DNA of 64,000 nt from Halobacillus sp. Nhm2S1 (GCF_019599545.1 NZ_JAIEZV010000001.1:558001-622000), one strand, 5' to 3'; positions 9,641 through 18,626 are shown, counted from the first letter of the stretch. Program-made: numbers and translations. Notes: generated by a model from the sequence alone, not told the origin.

Positions 9641-10300
9641 ATGAAATTGGAGTTGAAAAATGTGCTGACACACACCTTTACAAAGCGCGAAGAAATCGCC
9701 AATGCCATCACCCATGGGATTGGTGCCATTCTCAGTATCGCCATGCTCGTCCTGCTCATCGTGTTCGCAAGTATCGGCGGCAATGCCTGGCATATTACGA
9801 GTGTGACGATCTACGGGGTCACGATGCTCATCCTGTTCGTATCCTCGACCCTTGTTCACAGTTTCCCACCCGGCCGTGCCAAAGATTTGTTTGAGATTTT
9901 TGATCACTCCGCCATCTACCTTTTCATTGCCGGAACGTACACGCCGATCATGCTCGTTCCGTTACGCAGTACACTCGGATGGACGTTGTTCGGCATCGTT
10001 TGGGGAATGGCCATTCTCGGCATCATTTTCAAAGTGTTCTTCGTCAAACGATTTGTGGTGATGTCCACGGTCTTTTATGTACTGATGGGCTGGCTAATCG
10101 TCCTTGCCTGGGGGCCATTGACAGCAGAAGTCCCTGCAGCAGGCATCACTTACCTTGTTGTCGGGGGCGTCATGTATTCGATTGGATCGATTTTTTACGT
10201 CTGGCGGAGCTTCAAATACCACCACATGGTCTGGCATTTGTTCGTGCTCGGCGGTTCGATTCTTCACTTTTTCTCGATTTTCTTCTATATTATTGGTTGA
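9641..10300 (+). CDS. Hemolysin III / TrhA-family membrane protein (PAQR superfamily)
   Basis: 219 residues with seven predicted helices. PAQR metal-site histidines are present: one in EIANAITHGIGA near the N-terminus, FDHSAIYLFIAGTYTP in the middle and WHLFVLGGSILHF at the end. Relatives include B. subtilis YplQ and E. coli TrhA (YqfA); a role in membrane homeostasis is proposed for the family and haemolytic activity is not established. TATAAT at 9624-9629 may be its -10 box. The ribosome site (GGAG) is weak. Confidence 0.87.
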   Translation: MKLELKNVLTHTFTKREEIANAITHGIGAILSIAMLVLLIVFASIGGNAWHITSVTIYGVTMLILFVSSTLVHSFPPGRAKDLFEIFDHSAIYLFIAGTYTPIMLVPLRSTLGWTLFGIVWGMAILGIIFKVFFVKRFVVMSTVFYVLMGWLIVLAWGPLTAEVPAAGITYLVVGGVMYSIGSIFYVWRSFKYHHMVWHLFVLGGSILHFFSIFFYIIG

Positions 10301-10303
10301 TTC

Positions 10304-10339
10304 AAGACTCGCAGGCGCCTCCTGCGAGTCTTTCTCTTA
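10304..10339 (+). terminator. Terminator after hemolysin III gene
   Basis: AAGACTCGCAGG pairs with CCTGCGAGTCTT (10304-10332), followed by TCTCTT. Confidence 0.85.
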
Positions 10340-10378
10340 TAACCGGACGTGAAGAGATCTTCAGGTGCGTATCCAAAA

Positions 10379-10411
10379 GTAAAAAAACTCCAACGGCATC
10401 CCATTGGAGTT
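10379..10411 (-). terminator. Terminator after Asp-box lipoprotein gene
   Basis: AACTCCAA pairs with TTGGAGTT (10386-10411), read leftward into a run of T. Confidence 0.85.
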
Positions 10412-10417
10412 TCTTCA

Positions 10418-11362
10418 TTACGAGACGGTTTCCCCTTTTTCTACAATCTTTTCCCAATTCTCTCCTCCGTCATCAGAGATATAGGCGGAACCATTAAAGG
10501 TGTAAATGGCCATTTTGTTATCCGTTTTGGTAAAATACATGACCGCGTCTTCTGTCAGGTCTGGGAGCGGGACATCCGAAGTGCCGGCTTCACCAATGAT
10601 ATAGGAAGTCATCGTCGCTTCCCCGGTATACAAGCCGTAAAACAGTTCGTCTTCGCTAAAATAAAGGCCCCCCGCTTGTCCAGTCTCCGAAATCCCTTCA
10701 AAACTCTGTCCACCATCTTCGCTCAGGAAAACCCCGGAATCTGTAGCGATAGCCATCGTTTCTCCATCTGTAGGATGGACGGCCATCTGGAAAACGCCAC
10801 CCTCGATTCCTTCAGCTGGGATAGCCTCCCATGTTGAGCCAAGATCGGTACTTTTATAAAACCCTTGATCCAATTGAGAATTAGGCTGCTCATTGAACAC
10901 GTAAACAGACTCATTGGCAAACCCTGCTCCCATGACGTGAAAATCACTTTCCCCGACAAATGCAAGAGGTTCTAAGCTCTCTTCAGAAACTTTCCCTTTT
11001 TGTAGACCCAGTGGATTTTGAAGGTCACTGGAGGGAATCGGGTGACCTGAAAAGAGAAATCCGTCCTCTCTCACCTGAAAGCCCATGTAATCATGAGGGT
11101 GATCAACCGCTTCTTGCCATTCCCCCTCCTGGTATATTTTGATTCCCGTATGGGCGGCAAAAGCGAACCCCTCTTCCATATGGCCAAGCCCATGAACATG
11201 TCCAAGATTTCCTTCAAAGGGTTGTAAGTATTCCTGCTTTTCTCCCTTTTCTTCTGAGCTGTCCTTAGAATCCGTTGCTTCTTCTTCCACTTCCTGACTG
11301 CAAGCCCCAAGGATAGTCGAGGCTGCCAGGAGGCTCAGTACTGCTTTTTTCAAATGACCCAT
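10418..11362 (-). CDS. Asp-box (BNR) repeat lipoprotein, copper-locus associated
   Basis: 314 residues. A signal peptide ends in a lipobox (ILGAC, Cys21), followed by a Glu/Ser/Lys-rich linker, so the mature protein is tethered outside the membrane. The rest contains at least three Asp-box motifs: YKSTDLGSTWE, FLSEDGGQSFE and YISDDGGENWE, as in beta-propellers of the sialidase/BNR class. It resembles proteins annotated as F510_1955-family glycosylhydrolases, but no catalytic residues are evident. It is transcribed after csoR-copA-copZ yet separated from copZ by a terminator. Ligand unknown; histidines near the mature N-terminus (HVHGLGH) could bind metal. Confidence 0.85.
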   Translation of the reverse strand: MGHLKKAVLSLLAASTILGACSQEVEEEATDSKDSSEEKGEKQEYLQPFEGNLGHVHGLGHMEEGFAFAAHTGIKIYQEGEWQEAVDHPHDYMGFQVREDGFLFSGHPIPSSDLQNPLGLQKGKVSEESLEPLAFVGESDFHVMGAGFANESVYVFNEQPNSQLDQGFYKSTDLGSTWEAIPAEGIEGGVFQMAVHPTDGETMAIATDSGVFLSEDGGQSFEGISETGQAGGLYFSEDELFYGLYTGEATMTSYIIGEAGTSDVPLPDLTEDAVMYFTKTDNKMAIYTFNGSAYISDDGGENWEKIVEKGETVS

Positions 11363-11380
11363 AAGATTTCACCCCATTTT

Positions 11381-11414
11381 AAAAAATACCCCCGGGGCGT
11401 GTTACACCGGGGGT
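11381..11414 (-). terminator. Terminator after copZ
   Basis: ACCCCCGG pairs with CCGGGGGT (11388-11414), read leftward into ATTTTTT. Confidence 0.88.
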
Positions 11415-11421
11415 TTGTTCG

Positions 11422-11622
11422 TTATACCACATCGTAGCCCTGTTCTTCGACCGCTTCTCTCATTTCTACTTTATTGGCAGTTTCTGAATGAGATACTTTT
11501 ACATTACCCGTCTCAAGGTTGACGTCAACAGAGGTTACGCCGTCGACTTCTTTCAAAGCTCCTTCGACAGCACTTTTACAGTGTCCACATGTCATTCCTT
11601 CTACTTTTAATGTTGTTTCCAT
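11422..11622 (-). CDS. copZ: Copper chaperone CopZ
   Basis: 66 residues, a single heavy-metal-associated domain with the Cu(I)-binding motif GMTCGHC (Cys12 and Cys15) and the VDVNLETGNVKV strand typical of the fold. It shuttles cytosolic Cu(I) to CopA. The ATG at 11622 is chosen because AAAGGA lies 8 nt upstream; an ATG three codons earlier overlaps that site. It lies about 30 bp after copA in the likely operon csoR-copA-copZ. Confidence 0.94.
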   Translation of the reverse strand: METTLKVEGMTCGHCKSAVEGALKEVDGVTSVDVNLETGNVKVSHSETANKVEMREAVEEQGYDVV

Positions 11623-11652
11623 CTTCAACATCCTTTCATTATTATCGTGGGT

Positions 11653-14055
11653 TTATATTCTCGCCCGCTTCAAGCGTAGGGAGTTTGTGACAACGCTGAC
11701 GGAACTGAAAGCCATCGCAGCGCCGGCCACCCATGGAGCGAGAAGTCCAATCGCAGCGACTGGAATACCGGCCGAGTTATACGCAAGTGCCCAGAAGAGA
11801 TTTTGACGAATGTTACGCATCGTCTTTCTGCTTAAGCGGATCGCCTGACTCAAGTGAGCAAGGTCTCCACCGACAAGTGTAATGTCTGCTGTTTCAATCG
11901 CTACATCGGATCCGGTACCGATGGCGATGCCGATATCGGCAGTAGCAAGAGAAGGAGCATCATTGATGCCGTCTCCGACCATGGCCACTTTTTCTCCCTG
12001 TTTTTGCAGTTCTTTCACTTTTTGAGCTTTCTGCTCAGGAAGGACCTCTGCAAAGACTCCATCGATTCCGACTTCTTTGGCAATCGCTTCGGCGGTACGT
12101 TTATTATCTCCTGTAACCATATAGACGCTCAGACCGATCGCTTTCAAATCGGCAATCGCTTGTTTGGAGGTTTCCTTGACTGAATCTGCGACAGCGATGT
12201 AGCCTTTCAATTCACCTTCAACAGCGATGAACATCGCGGTTTTCCCTTGTTGTTCCAGTGTAACCAAGGACTCTTCATAAAAGCCATAATCGATGTTTTC
12301 CCGCTGCATTAATTTTCTTGTTCCGATATCGACCCGATTGTCGTCCACTACGGCTTTAATTCCGTGCCCAGGAATCGCTTCGAACTCAACAGCGGCTGCT
12401 TTCGTGACACCCTTCTCCTCTCCGTATTGGACAATCGCTTCTGCTAACGGATGTTCCGATGATTTTTCTGCAGCAACGACGAGTGGCAGTAACGTTTCCT
12501 CTTCCTCAAAAGCTACAAAATCAGTCACTTCCGGCTTTCCTTTTGTGACGGTACCTGTTTTGTCTAAAAGAATCGTCGTCAGTCGGTGGGTGCCCTCTAA
12601 ATATTCACCGCCTTTAAACAAAATGCCCTGTTCCGCTCCTTTTCCTGTACCGACCATGATCGAGGTCGGTGTAGCCAGGCCAAGCGCACATGGACAAGCG
12701 ATGACGAGCACCGCAATAGCAGCTTCCAAGGCCGGCGGCCATTCTCCCGGAGATACAAACAGAAACCACACAAGGAAAGTCAAAACAGCAATTCCGACGA
12801 CGATCGGAACGAAAATTCCAGAAATTTGATCGGCGGTTCTTTGGATCGGTGCCTTCGATCCTTGCGCTTCTTCTACAATTTTGACAATGCCGGATAGAGC
12901 CGTATCTTTTCCTACCTTTTCTGCTTTCATTGTAATGGTTCCATTTTTGTTGATCGTTGAACCAATGACAGGTTCACCTTGTTGTTTATCGACAGGGATC
13001 GATTCTCCTGTGATCATCGATTCATCGACAGACGTAACGCCTGTGATAACCGTCCCGTCGACAGGGATTTTTTCTCCTGGCTTGACGAGGATGTCATCGC
13101 CGACCTGTACATCATCGACAGGAACTTTTTCTTCTTTTCCATCACGGATGACCGTCGCTTCTTTGGCCTGAAGATTCAACAATTTTGTCAGGGCTGCTGT
13201 CGTCCGGCCTTTGGCGAGCGCTTCAAAAAGTTTCCCTACGAGGATGAGGGTGATCAGGACGGCACTCGTTTCAAAATATAGTTCAGGCGTTATGGATGGA
13301 TTCAACTGCCAGCGGATGGCTTCGACCAGGCTGTAAAAATAGGCAGCCGAAGTTCCCAAAGCTACAAGGACATCCATATTGGCACTTTTATTGGAGAGTG
13401 CCCGGTAGGCTCCTTTATAAAACTGGGCCCCGATATAAAATTGGACGGGGGTTGCGAGCAGGAATTGGAACCACGGGTTCATCAGCCACATCGGGACCGG
13501 AAGACCGATATCCCAAGGTAGATGGCCGACCATCGTGTACAAAAGAGGAAAGGATAGCAAAGCTGAAATCCAGAGTTTTCGTTTTTTCTCTTTGATTTCT
13601 TCTTCTTTCTGCTCTTTCTGTTTCTCCCGGTTCTGTTTCGTCACTGCATGATAGCCGAGCTTCTCCACTTTTCCAATAATGTCATCGACGCTCAGTGTAT
13701 GGGGATCGTATTCGATGACACCCGCTTCTGTAGCTAAGTTGATGTTCGCCTCACTTATGCCACCTGTTCTAGACAATACTTTTTGTATCCTTGTTGAACA
13801 GGCAGAACAGGTCATCCCTTGGATATCGAGCTCGACACGCTCTTTTTGAACACCATAGCCAAGCTTTTCGATCTTTGCCTCTATATCCTCCGGCTGCACT
13901 TTGGACTCGTCATAAAGGACACTCGCCTTTTCCATGGCGAGGTTGACGTTGGCTTCAACACCCTCCATTTTGTTGAGTACTTTTTCAATTCTTGTGGAGC
14001 AGGCAGAGCATGTCATTCCAGTGACCCCGACGTTCATCTGTTTCTTATCTGCCAT
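11653..14055 (-). CDS. copA: Copper-exporting P1B-type ATPase CopA
   Basis: 800 residues. Two N-terminal metal-binding domains, each with [11 protein letters not shown], precede eight predicted helices. The ion path motif [11 protein letters not shown] lies near residue 454, the phosphorylation site DKTGTVTKG near 497, the SEHPLAEA motif of P1B pumps near 533 and GDGIND near 697. CPC plus the HP motif specify Cu(I) (or Ag(I)) export. ATG at 14055 follows AAGGAGGG. It lies 12 bp after csoR, so one transcript is likely. Confidence 0.97.
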   Translation of the reverse strand: MADKKQMNVGVTGMTCSACSTRIEKVLNKMEGVEANVNLAMEKASVLYDESKVQPEDIEAKIEKLGYGVQKERVELDIQGMTCSACSTRIQKVLSRTGGISEANINLATEAGVIEYDPHTLSVDDIIGKVEKLGYHAVTKQNREKQKEQKEEEIKEKKRKLWISALLSFPLLYTMVGHLPWDIGLPVPMWLMNPWFQFLLATPVQFYIGAQFYKGAYRALSNKSANMDVLVALGTSAAYFYSLVEAIRWQLNPSITPELYFETSAVLITLILVGKLFEALAKGRTTAALTKLLNLQAKEATVIRDGKEEKVPVDDVQVGDDILVKPGEKIPVDGTVITGVTSVDESMITGESIPVDKQQGEPVIGSTINKNGTITMKAEKVGKDTALSGIVKIVEEAQGSKAPIQRTADQISGIFVPIVVGIAVLTFLVWFLFVSPGEWPPALEAAIAVLVIACPCALGLATPTSIMVGTGKGAEQGILFKGGEYLEGTHRLTTILLDKTGTVTKGKPEVTDFVAFEEEETLLPLVVAAEKSSEHPLAEAIVQYGEEKGVTKAAAVEFEAIPGHGIKAVVDDNRVDIGTRKLMQRENIDYGFYEESLVTLEQQGKTAMFIAVEGELKGYIAVADSVKETSKQAIADLKAIGLSVYMVTGDNKRTAEAIAKEVGIDGVFAEVLPEQKAQKVKELQKQGEKVAMVGDGINDAPSLATADIGIAIGTGSDVAIETADITLVGGDLAHLSQAIRLSRKTMRNIRQNLFWALAYNSAGIPVAAIGLLAPWVAGAAMAFSSVSVVTNSLRLKRARI

Positions 14056-14067
14056 AGGTCTCCCTCC

Positions 14068-14385
14068 TTACTTGGAGAATTGCTGGACGACTTTCATCAA
14101 TTCATCAATTGCTTCGTCCCCGTTCCCTTTTTGTATGGCATCTTTGACGCAATGATGCGTGTGACGCTCCAACAGGTTATATCCAACTTTATTCAAAGCA
14201 TTATTGATTGCAGAAATTTGAACAAGAATGTCTACACAATACCGATCGTCTTCCACCATTTTCTGAATCCCACGGACTTGACCTTCGATTCGTTTCAAAC
14301 GGTTTAATACTGCAAGCTTCTCATCCTGAGTCCTCGGTTTAGCTGGTTGTTTGCCGCTATCTTCCGGAAGATGATCCTCTGTCAT
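14068..14385 (-). CDS. csoR: Copper-sensing transcriptional repressor CsoR
   Basis: 105 residues, an all-helical DUF156 protein. The Cu(I) ligand triad Cys50, His75, Cys79 has exactly the 25 and 4 residue spacing of CsoR; family residues IEGQVRGIQKMVEDDRYC are present. Apo-CsoR represses copper export genes and copper binding releases it. ATG at 14385 is 6 nt after AAGGAGG. The promoter carries a palindrome overlapping the -10 box, consistent with autoregulation of csoR-copA-copZ. Confidence 0.95.
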   Translation of the reverse strand: MTEDHLPEDSGKQPAKPRTQDEKLAVLNRLKRIEGQVRGIQKMVEDDRYCVDILVQISAINNALNKVGYNLLERHTHHCVKDAIQKGNGDEAIDELMKVVQQFSK

Positions 14386-14410
14386 GCCACCGCCTCCTTA
14401 ATGAATAGTA

Positions 14411-14437
14411 TATACCCGGTATAGGTATTATAGTCAA
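14411..14437 (-). promoter_or_regulatory. csoR-copA-copZ promoter with CsoR-like palindrome
   Basis: Read leftward, TTGACT (14437-14432) and TATATA are 17 bp apart. The 13-bp palindrome TATACCCGGTATA (14411-14423) fills the spacer end and the -10 box. CsoR operators are GC-centred pseudo-palindromes of TACC/GGTA type, so this is the likely site. Confidence 0.7.
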
Positions 14438-14485
14438 TTGTTTCACCTTGGTAATCCTAAATTTTTTTGGTGTTTATCAATTTAC

Positions 14486-14501
14486 TACCTTAGGGTATAG
14501 A
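14486..14501 (+). promoter_or_regulatory. CsoR-like box over the DUF4396 gene -10 region
   Basis: TACCTTAGGGTA (14486-14497) is a near-palindrome with TACC/GGTA ends like the box in front of csoR 70 bp away. It overlaps TATAGA (14496-14501), the best -10 candidate for the rightward gene. This suggests copper control of that gene. Confidence 0.5.
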
Positions 14502-14534
14502 TATTTAAACTTTAAATGTATAGAGGTGATTGTT

Positions 14535-15191
14535 TTGTTGTCGACGATTTCTGTAATCGCTCTTGCGATTGGTCTTTTATGTTCCCTTATTATTACCATC
14601 GATGTTCTAAGGCACCCTCAAATGATGAAAATCATGAATGTCGTCTGGCCCATCAATGGATGGTTTATGGGGCCGGTTGCCTTATGGACCTATTTCAGAT
14701 GGGGACGTTTAAAGAGTAAGGATAATGAAAAAGAGGATCATCGTGGCCGACCTGCGAAAGTGTTTGTTTCCACAAGTCACTGTTCAGCAGGATGCACCCT
14801 TGGTGATGCTGTTGGTGTACCGATTGTCGCTTTAACAGGCCTGACCATTGCCGGGTCCACATTATTTGCCCACTACACCGTTGAATTTATCCTGGCTTAC
14901 TTATTCGGCATCCTTTTTCAGTTTTATGCCATTTTTCCAATGAATGAAGACCTTGGTAAAAAAGGAGCCGTATGGGCCGCGATCAAAGCCGACTCTTTAT
15001 CGTTGATCGCTTTTGAAGTCGGGATGTTCGGATGGATGGCCATCGTGCACTTCGTCCTTTTCCAGGAGCCGCCGAAGCCGAACGAGGCGACGTATTGGTT
15101 CATGATGCAGATTGCAATGATCTTAGGCTTCCTTACCAGTTATCCTGCCAACTGGGTATTGGTGAGGAAAGGAATTAAAGAAGAAATGTAA
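14535..15191 (+). CDS. DUF4396 membrane protein, divergent from csoR
   Basis: About 218 residues with roughly five predicted helices. The centre carries STSHCSAGCTLGD, a His-Cys-x3-Cys cluster that marks the DUF4396 family and could bind a metal. No ATG precedes the reading frame; TTG at 14535 (or 14538) follows GAGGTG by 6-9 nt. It is transcribed away from csoR, and a CsoR-like palindrome overlaps its promoter. Function is unknown; the context suggests copper handling, which is inference. Confidence 0.8.
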   Translation: MLSTISVIALAIGLLCSLIITIDVLRHPQMMKIMNVVWPINGWFMGPVALWTYFRWGRLKSKDNEKEDHRGRPAKVFVSTSHCSAGCTLGDAVGVPIVALTGLTIAGSTLFAHYTVEFILAYLFGILFQFYAIFPMNEDLGKKGAVWAAIKADSLSLIAFEVGMFGWMAIVHFVLFQEPPKPNEATYWFMMQIAMILGFLTSYPANWVLVRKGIKEEM

Positions 15192-15198
15192 TAAGAGT

Positions 15199-15236
15199 AA
15201 AAACGGCTGAGGAAAATTTTCCTCAGCCGTTTTTTG
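15199..15236 (+). terminator. Terminator after DUF4396 gene
   Basis: AAAACGGCTGAGG pairs with CCTCAGCCGTTTT around AAAATTTT, ending in a T run. Confidence 0.9.
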
Positions 15237-15320
15237 TTCAGAAACCCAAGCCCATCGAAACGATCACCTATACAATTTTTCTGAATATGTAGGCGACGGG
15301 GTTGGAAAGCTTTTGATCTT

Positions 15321-15770
15321 TTATGGACCTTTGAAATCTTCTATTTGTGTGTCAGCAAAATAAAGACCTGTAACATACCAAAGAGTAACGAAGAAAACGA
15401 TCCACACGTCTTTCCTTATTTCTCTCCAAATGATCCCGAACGATATTCTCGTGTGTCCCACATCCTCAACAGGCTTGAAAGGTATTCTCAGCAATAAACT
15501 CATTAAAAATAAGAAGAAGTTTTTCATGCCTTTGTGAGGGGAGATGATCGCGATCTTATAAAAGATATGAAAGACTAATGCCGAGATACAAAATAGATAA
15601 ACCATTGTGGCAATGAAGGTATAAAAATTCACTTGAGCCACACTGTCTGCCTCCGGAAACATCCTACCCCTGCTTTCTATGTAAGAATACTCCATTCTAT
15701 AAATCATCTTAACAGCAAGGCCCACAGTGACTATAGAGGTAATTCCCACCAGGCAAAGAGACACGTCCAC
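15321..15770 (-). CDS. Hypothetical membrane protein
   Basis: 149 residues with about four hydrophobic segments (near 5-25, 48-72, 80-98 and 122-142) and a charged middle loop. I recognise no family. It would start at a GTG (15770) with only a poor purine-rich ribosome site, so the start is uncertain. It stands alone between the DUF4396 gene and the amine oxidase, pointing left. Confidence 0.5.
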   Translation of the reverse strand: MDVSLCLVGITSIVTVGLAVKMIYRMEYSYIESRGRMFPEADSVAQVNFYTFIATMVYLFCISALVFHIFYKIAIISPHKGMKNFFLFLMSLLLRIPFKPVEDVGHTRISFGIIWREIRKDVWIVFFVTLWYVTGLYFADTQIEDFKGP

Positions 15771-15902
15771 TCTTTTTTATGAATGCATAGTATTTGAGTT
15801 TTTTACATCCTATAAAAAAGGGGAGTAACCCCATATCTTCCACTCTCTCCGCTCCCCCTGCAAGTCCTTAAGAGATTCTACAATCCTGGAATTTCCTTAC
15901 TT

Positions 15903-15934
15903 CCCCCATCGTAAGATATACGATGAGGGGGAGG
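15903..15934 (+). promoter_or_regulatory. Hairpin that sequesters the amine oxidase ribosome site
   Basis: CCCCCATCGT (15903-15912) can pair with ACGATGAGGGGG (15920-15931) with one bulged A and a 7-nt loop. The 3' arm contains the GGGGGAGG Shine-Dalgarno of the gene starting at 15940, so pairing would hide it. No T run follows, so it is not an ordinary terminator. Confidence 0.55.
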
Positions 15935-15939
15935 TTGAG

Positions 15940-17400
15940 ATGAACATGCGAGTAGATATTCACAGTTACGGAGAACTAAGTTACCCCAAAGACATGCTTT
16001 CCATTATTCAAGATGGATTGCCTGCTCTGGATGGCCCACCGAAAAAAGTGGTCATCATCGGGGCCGGCATGGCCGGATTGGTTTCTGCTTCCCTATTGAA
16101 ACAAGCGGGACATACGGTAAAGATCATCGAAGGCAATGATCGGGTCGGTGGAAGAATCTACACATTAAGAGAACCTTTTTCAGAAGGGCAGTATCTGGAT
16201 GTCGGGGCTATGCGCTTCCCGAATATCCATGAGCTGACCTTTTCCTACATTCGCAAATTCGATTTGCCCATCAATGAATTCAATAACGAGAATGACCTCT
16301 ATTACGTCAATGGCGTCCAGAGCACAACTACCACGTACAACCAAAACCCCAACGTTCTTAAATTCCCATTGGCTCCCGAAGAACAAGGGAAAACGGCAAA
16401 AGAATTGCTTTCCCTTGCTGTTCAACCCTACTTGGACTTGTATGAGAATGCCTCCCCCACTGAACAAGAGCGCTTAAGAAGAAAGTTTGACCGTTATTCA
16501 TTTGAAGGATTTCTGAGATATAACCCTTTAGGGGTTTCCTTATCTGAGGGTGCGATAAGAAAAGTCAAAGTGTTGTTAGGAATTGAAGGTTTTCCTGAAC
16601 TGTCCTTTGTCGATATCTTGTTGGATATTGTCCGGACCGTGTTTAATCCAGACCTCAAATTCTATGAAATCACGGGAGGAAATGATTTACTGCCTAAAGC
16701 TTTCCTTCCTGAATTAAGTCCCCACATCTTATACAAAAGGAAAGTACAGCAAATCTTTCAGGAAGAAGATGGAGTCAGAGTCGTCGCCATTAACCGGCAC
16801 ACGTATGAATACGAAAATTTCAAAGGAGATTATGTGATTGTCACCGTCCCGTATTCCGTCATGCAGTTCATTGATATCATTCCCTATGATTCCATCTCTT
16901 TTGAGAAGTGGAAAGCAATCAAAGAGTTGTCCTACGTTTCATCAGTGAAAATCGGACTTGAATTCAAATCAAGGTTTTGGGAGGAGTTGAAAATTGGGAA
17001 TGTCTTAACAGATATTCCTTTAAGGTACACTTACTCCCCCAGCCCAGGACGTCAGGTGATGCTTGGAAGCTATAGCTGGGGAGCGAATGCCAATTTGTGG
17101 AACAGTTTGCCTGAGAGAGAAAGAATCAATGAGGCTCTTTATGGCTTATCAAAAGTTTATGGTAAGAGAGTGTACGAAGAATTTACGAAAGGTGCATCTT
17201 ACAGTTGGAGTCAAAATGAATTCTCAGCCGGATGTTTTACTTTATTTGCTCCAAACCAAGCGACTGATTTTGCCGACCGTCTTTATACACCAGAAGGAGG
17301 GATCCATTTCGCCGGTGAACATACCTCCACGTTCCATGGATGGGTAGAAGGTGCGATCGAGTCTGCGATACGTGCTGCAAATGAAGTGAACAAAAGATGA
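15940..17400 (+). CDS. Flavin amine oxidase (L-amino-acid-oxidase-like)
   Basis: 486 residues. An FAD dinucleotide fold (VVIIGAGMAGLVSASLLKQ, then EGNDRVGGRIYT) begins near residue 37, after an N-terminal extension usual in bacterial L-amino acid oxidases. The substrate-side motif YLDVGAMRFP and the C-terminal FAD motif IHFAGEHTSTFHGWVEGAIESA are intact. The products would be a keto acid, ammonia and peroxide; the substrate is not determined. No secretion signal is evident. Its ribosome site lies in a hairpin (15903-15934). Confidence 0.85.
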   Translation: MNMRVDIHSYGELSYPKDMLSIIQDGLPALDGPPKKVVIIGAGMAGLVSASLLKQAGHTVKIIEGNDRVGGRIYTLREPFSEGQYLDVGAMRFPNIHELTFSYIRKFDLPINEFNNENDLYYVNGVQSTTTTYNQNPNVLKFPLAPEEQGKTAKELLSLAVQPYLDLYENASPTEQERLRRKFDRYSFEGFLRYNPLGVSLSEGAIRKVKVLLGIEGFPELSFVDILLDIVRTVFNPDLKFYEITGGNDLLPKAFLPELSPHILYKRKVQQIFQEEDGVRVVAINRHTYEYENFKGDYVIVTVPYSVMQFIDIIPYDSISFEKWKAIKELSYVSSVKIGLEFKSRFWEELKIGNVLTDIPLRYTYSPSPGRQVMLGSYSWGANANLWNSLPERERINEALYGLSKVYGKRVYEEFTKGASYSWSQNEFSAGCFTLFAPNQATDFADRLYTPEGGIHFAGEHTSTFHGWVEGAIESAIRAANEVNKR

Positions 17401-17427
17401 AGTTAAATGTGGGAGTTTCATATAAAA

Positions 17428-17481
17428 TGGGTTCCTGCCCAGATGCATTCTTCTGACTATGAAGCCTGTGGCAGGAACCCA
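17428..17481 (-). terminator. Long-loop inverted repeat, probable terminator
   Basis: TGGGTTCCTGCC (17428-17439) pairs perfectly with GGCAGGAACCCA (17470-17481) across a 30-nt loop. Read leftward it runs into TTTTATAT, fitting a terminator for the DUF2197 gene. Confidence 0.55.
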
Positions 17482-17501
17482 ATTCAAAATGCCAAGTCGT
17501 T

Positions 17502-17696
17502 CTATCTCAAAAACTTATCGTGTGAATCAATCATATCCGGATGGAGTCCGGTGCTTGTCTGCGCATCTTTTTGCATCGACTGATTACAAGATTTACATAC
17601 ATAGGACGCTTTAGGATTTTTACTGATTTTCATATATTGCGGATCTGAACGGTCTAAGTTGTACGTCTTTTTACAAAAGAAGCATTTCTTTTCCAT
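17502..17696 (-). CDS. Small zinc-ribbon protein (DUF2197, YlaI-like)
   Basis: 64 residues with two Cys-x2-Cys pairs (KCFFCKKT near the start and YVCKSCNQ in the middle) that can hold one zinc ion. It resembles B. subtilis YlaI (DUF2197); function unknown. ATG at 17696 follows GGGGAGAG; a longer frame upstream would overlap the end of fadH and lacks a ribosome site. It lies just after fadH on the same strand. Confidence 0.75.
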   Translation of the reverse strand: MEKKCFFCKKTYNLDRSDPQYMKISKNPKASYVCKSCNQSMQKDAQTSTGLHPDMIDSHDKFLR

Positions 17697-17710
17697 ACAC
17701 TCTCCCCTTT

Positions 17711-18478
17711 TTAAAAAGGAAATTTGTTCAGCCACTGACCACCATCAAGGGTGACAACTTCTCCATTCATATAAGAGGCTTCTTCAGATAGAATGAATTT
17801 CGCCAAACCTGCGATTTCCTCCGGTTTCCCTAGGCGGCCAAGGGGGACGGATGCAAGGGTACGCTGGGCCGCTTTTTCCGATTGAAACAATTTCTCCGCA
17901 CCACCGGTACGTTCGATCGGTCCAGGAGCGATGGCATTAGCACGAATGCCGTATTTCGTTCCCCATTCGACGGCGAGTGTACGTGTCATCGTGAGCACTC
18001 CTGACTTCGCAGAAGCGGAATGGATGACGCCTGCGCCTGCATTCCACGCGTAGGTAGCGACGATATTCAAAATCGATCCTTTGATCTCATTTTCAATCCA
18101 ATACTTACCGACCGCCTGGCTGCAATAAAATGTTCCATTCAAGACAATGTTGATGACAGAATTCCATCCGTTTGGAGACAACTCTTCCGCAGGTGCAATG
18201 AAATTACCAGCGGCATTATTGACGAGATGATCGATTCTTCCGAAGGCCTCCACGGTTTCTTTCACCATTCGCTCGGTATCTTCGACTTCACGGACGTCCA
18301 TTTGAACCGTTAGGACATGATCTTCTTTTCCTGCTGCAATCTGCTTTTTCGCTTCTTCCAGCCTTTCCACATTCCGACCGGTAATCGCGACCTTCGCTCC
18401 TTCTTCTACAAACCTTTTTGCCATATGCAGCCCCATTCCACTGGAACCACCTGTAACGATGACGACTTGATTTTCCAT
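17711..18478 (-). CDS. fadH: 2,4-dienoyl-CoA reductase (SDR family, YkuF-like)
   Basis: 255 residues. SDR fold with the NADP-binding TGGSSGMG near residue 9, NNAAGNF near 90 and an active site in which the usual Tyr-x3-Lys is Ser-x3-Lys (SASAKSG), as in 2,4-dienoyl-CoA reductases. Reduces 2,4-dienoyl-CoA during beta-oxidation of unsaturated fatty acids. ATG at 18478 follows GAGGAGGT. The divergent neighbour is ykuE, the B. subtilis pairing ykuE-ykuF, which supports the name. Confidence 0.88.
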   Translation of the reverse strand: MENQVVIVTGGSSGMGLHMAKRFVEEGAKVAITGRNVERLEEAKKQIAAGKEDHVLTVQMDVREVEDTERMVKETVEAFGRIDHLVNNAAGNFIAPAEELSPNGWNSVINIVLNGTFYCSQAVGKYWIENEIKGSILNIVATYAWNAGAGVIHSASAKSGVLTMTRTLAVEWGTKYGIRANAIAPGPIERTGGAEKLFQSEKAAQRTLASVPLGRLGKPEEIAGLAKFILSEEASYMNGEVVTLDGGQWLNKFPF

Positions 18479-18590
18479 ATGTACATACCTCCTCTTCTTG
18501 ACTACTTAAGTAATTCAACAAGAACAAACTGAATACCTGTTCATTTTCAAAAGAAAGTATAAAAATTCGACGTAATCTTTCTTCCACCCA

Positions 18591-18599
18591 TGTTATAAT
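18591..18599 (+). promoter_or_regulatory. Extended -10 promoter of ykuE
   Basis: TGTTATAAT is a perfect extended -10 element 27 bp before the ykuE start; no good -35 box is seen, which such promoters do not need. Confidence 0.5.
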
Positions 18600-18626
18600 G
18601 GCGGAAGAATTCAGAGGAGAGACGTC

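Noticed and set aside
15814-15832. GGGG-AGTAA-CCCC stem with a T run on the minus strand
   Set aside because: A 4-bp stem is too weak and no minus-strand gene precedes it; an orphan small-RNA terminator cannot be supported.
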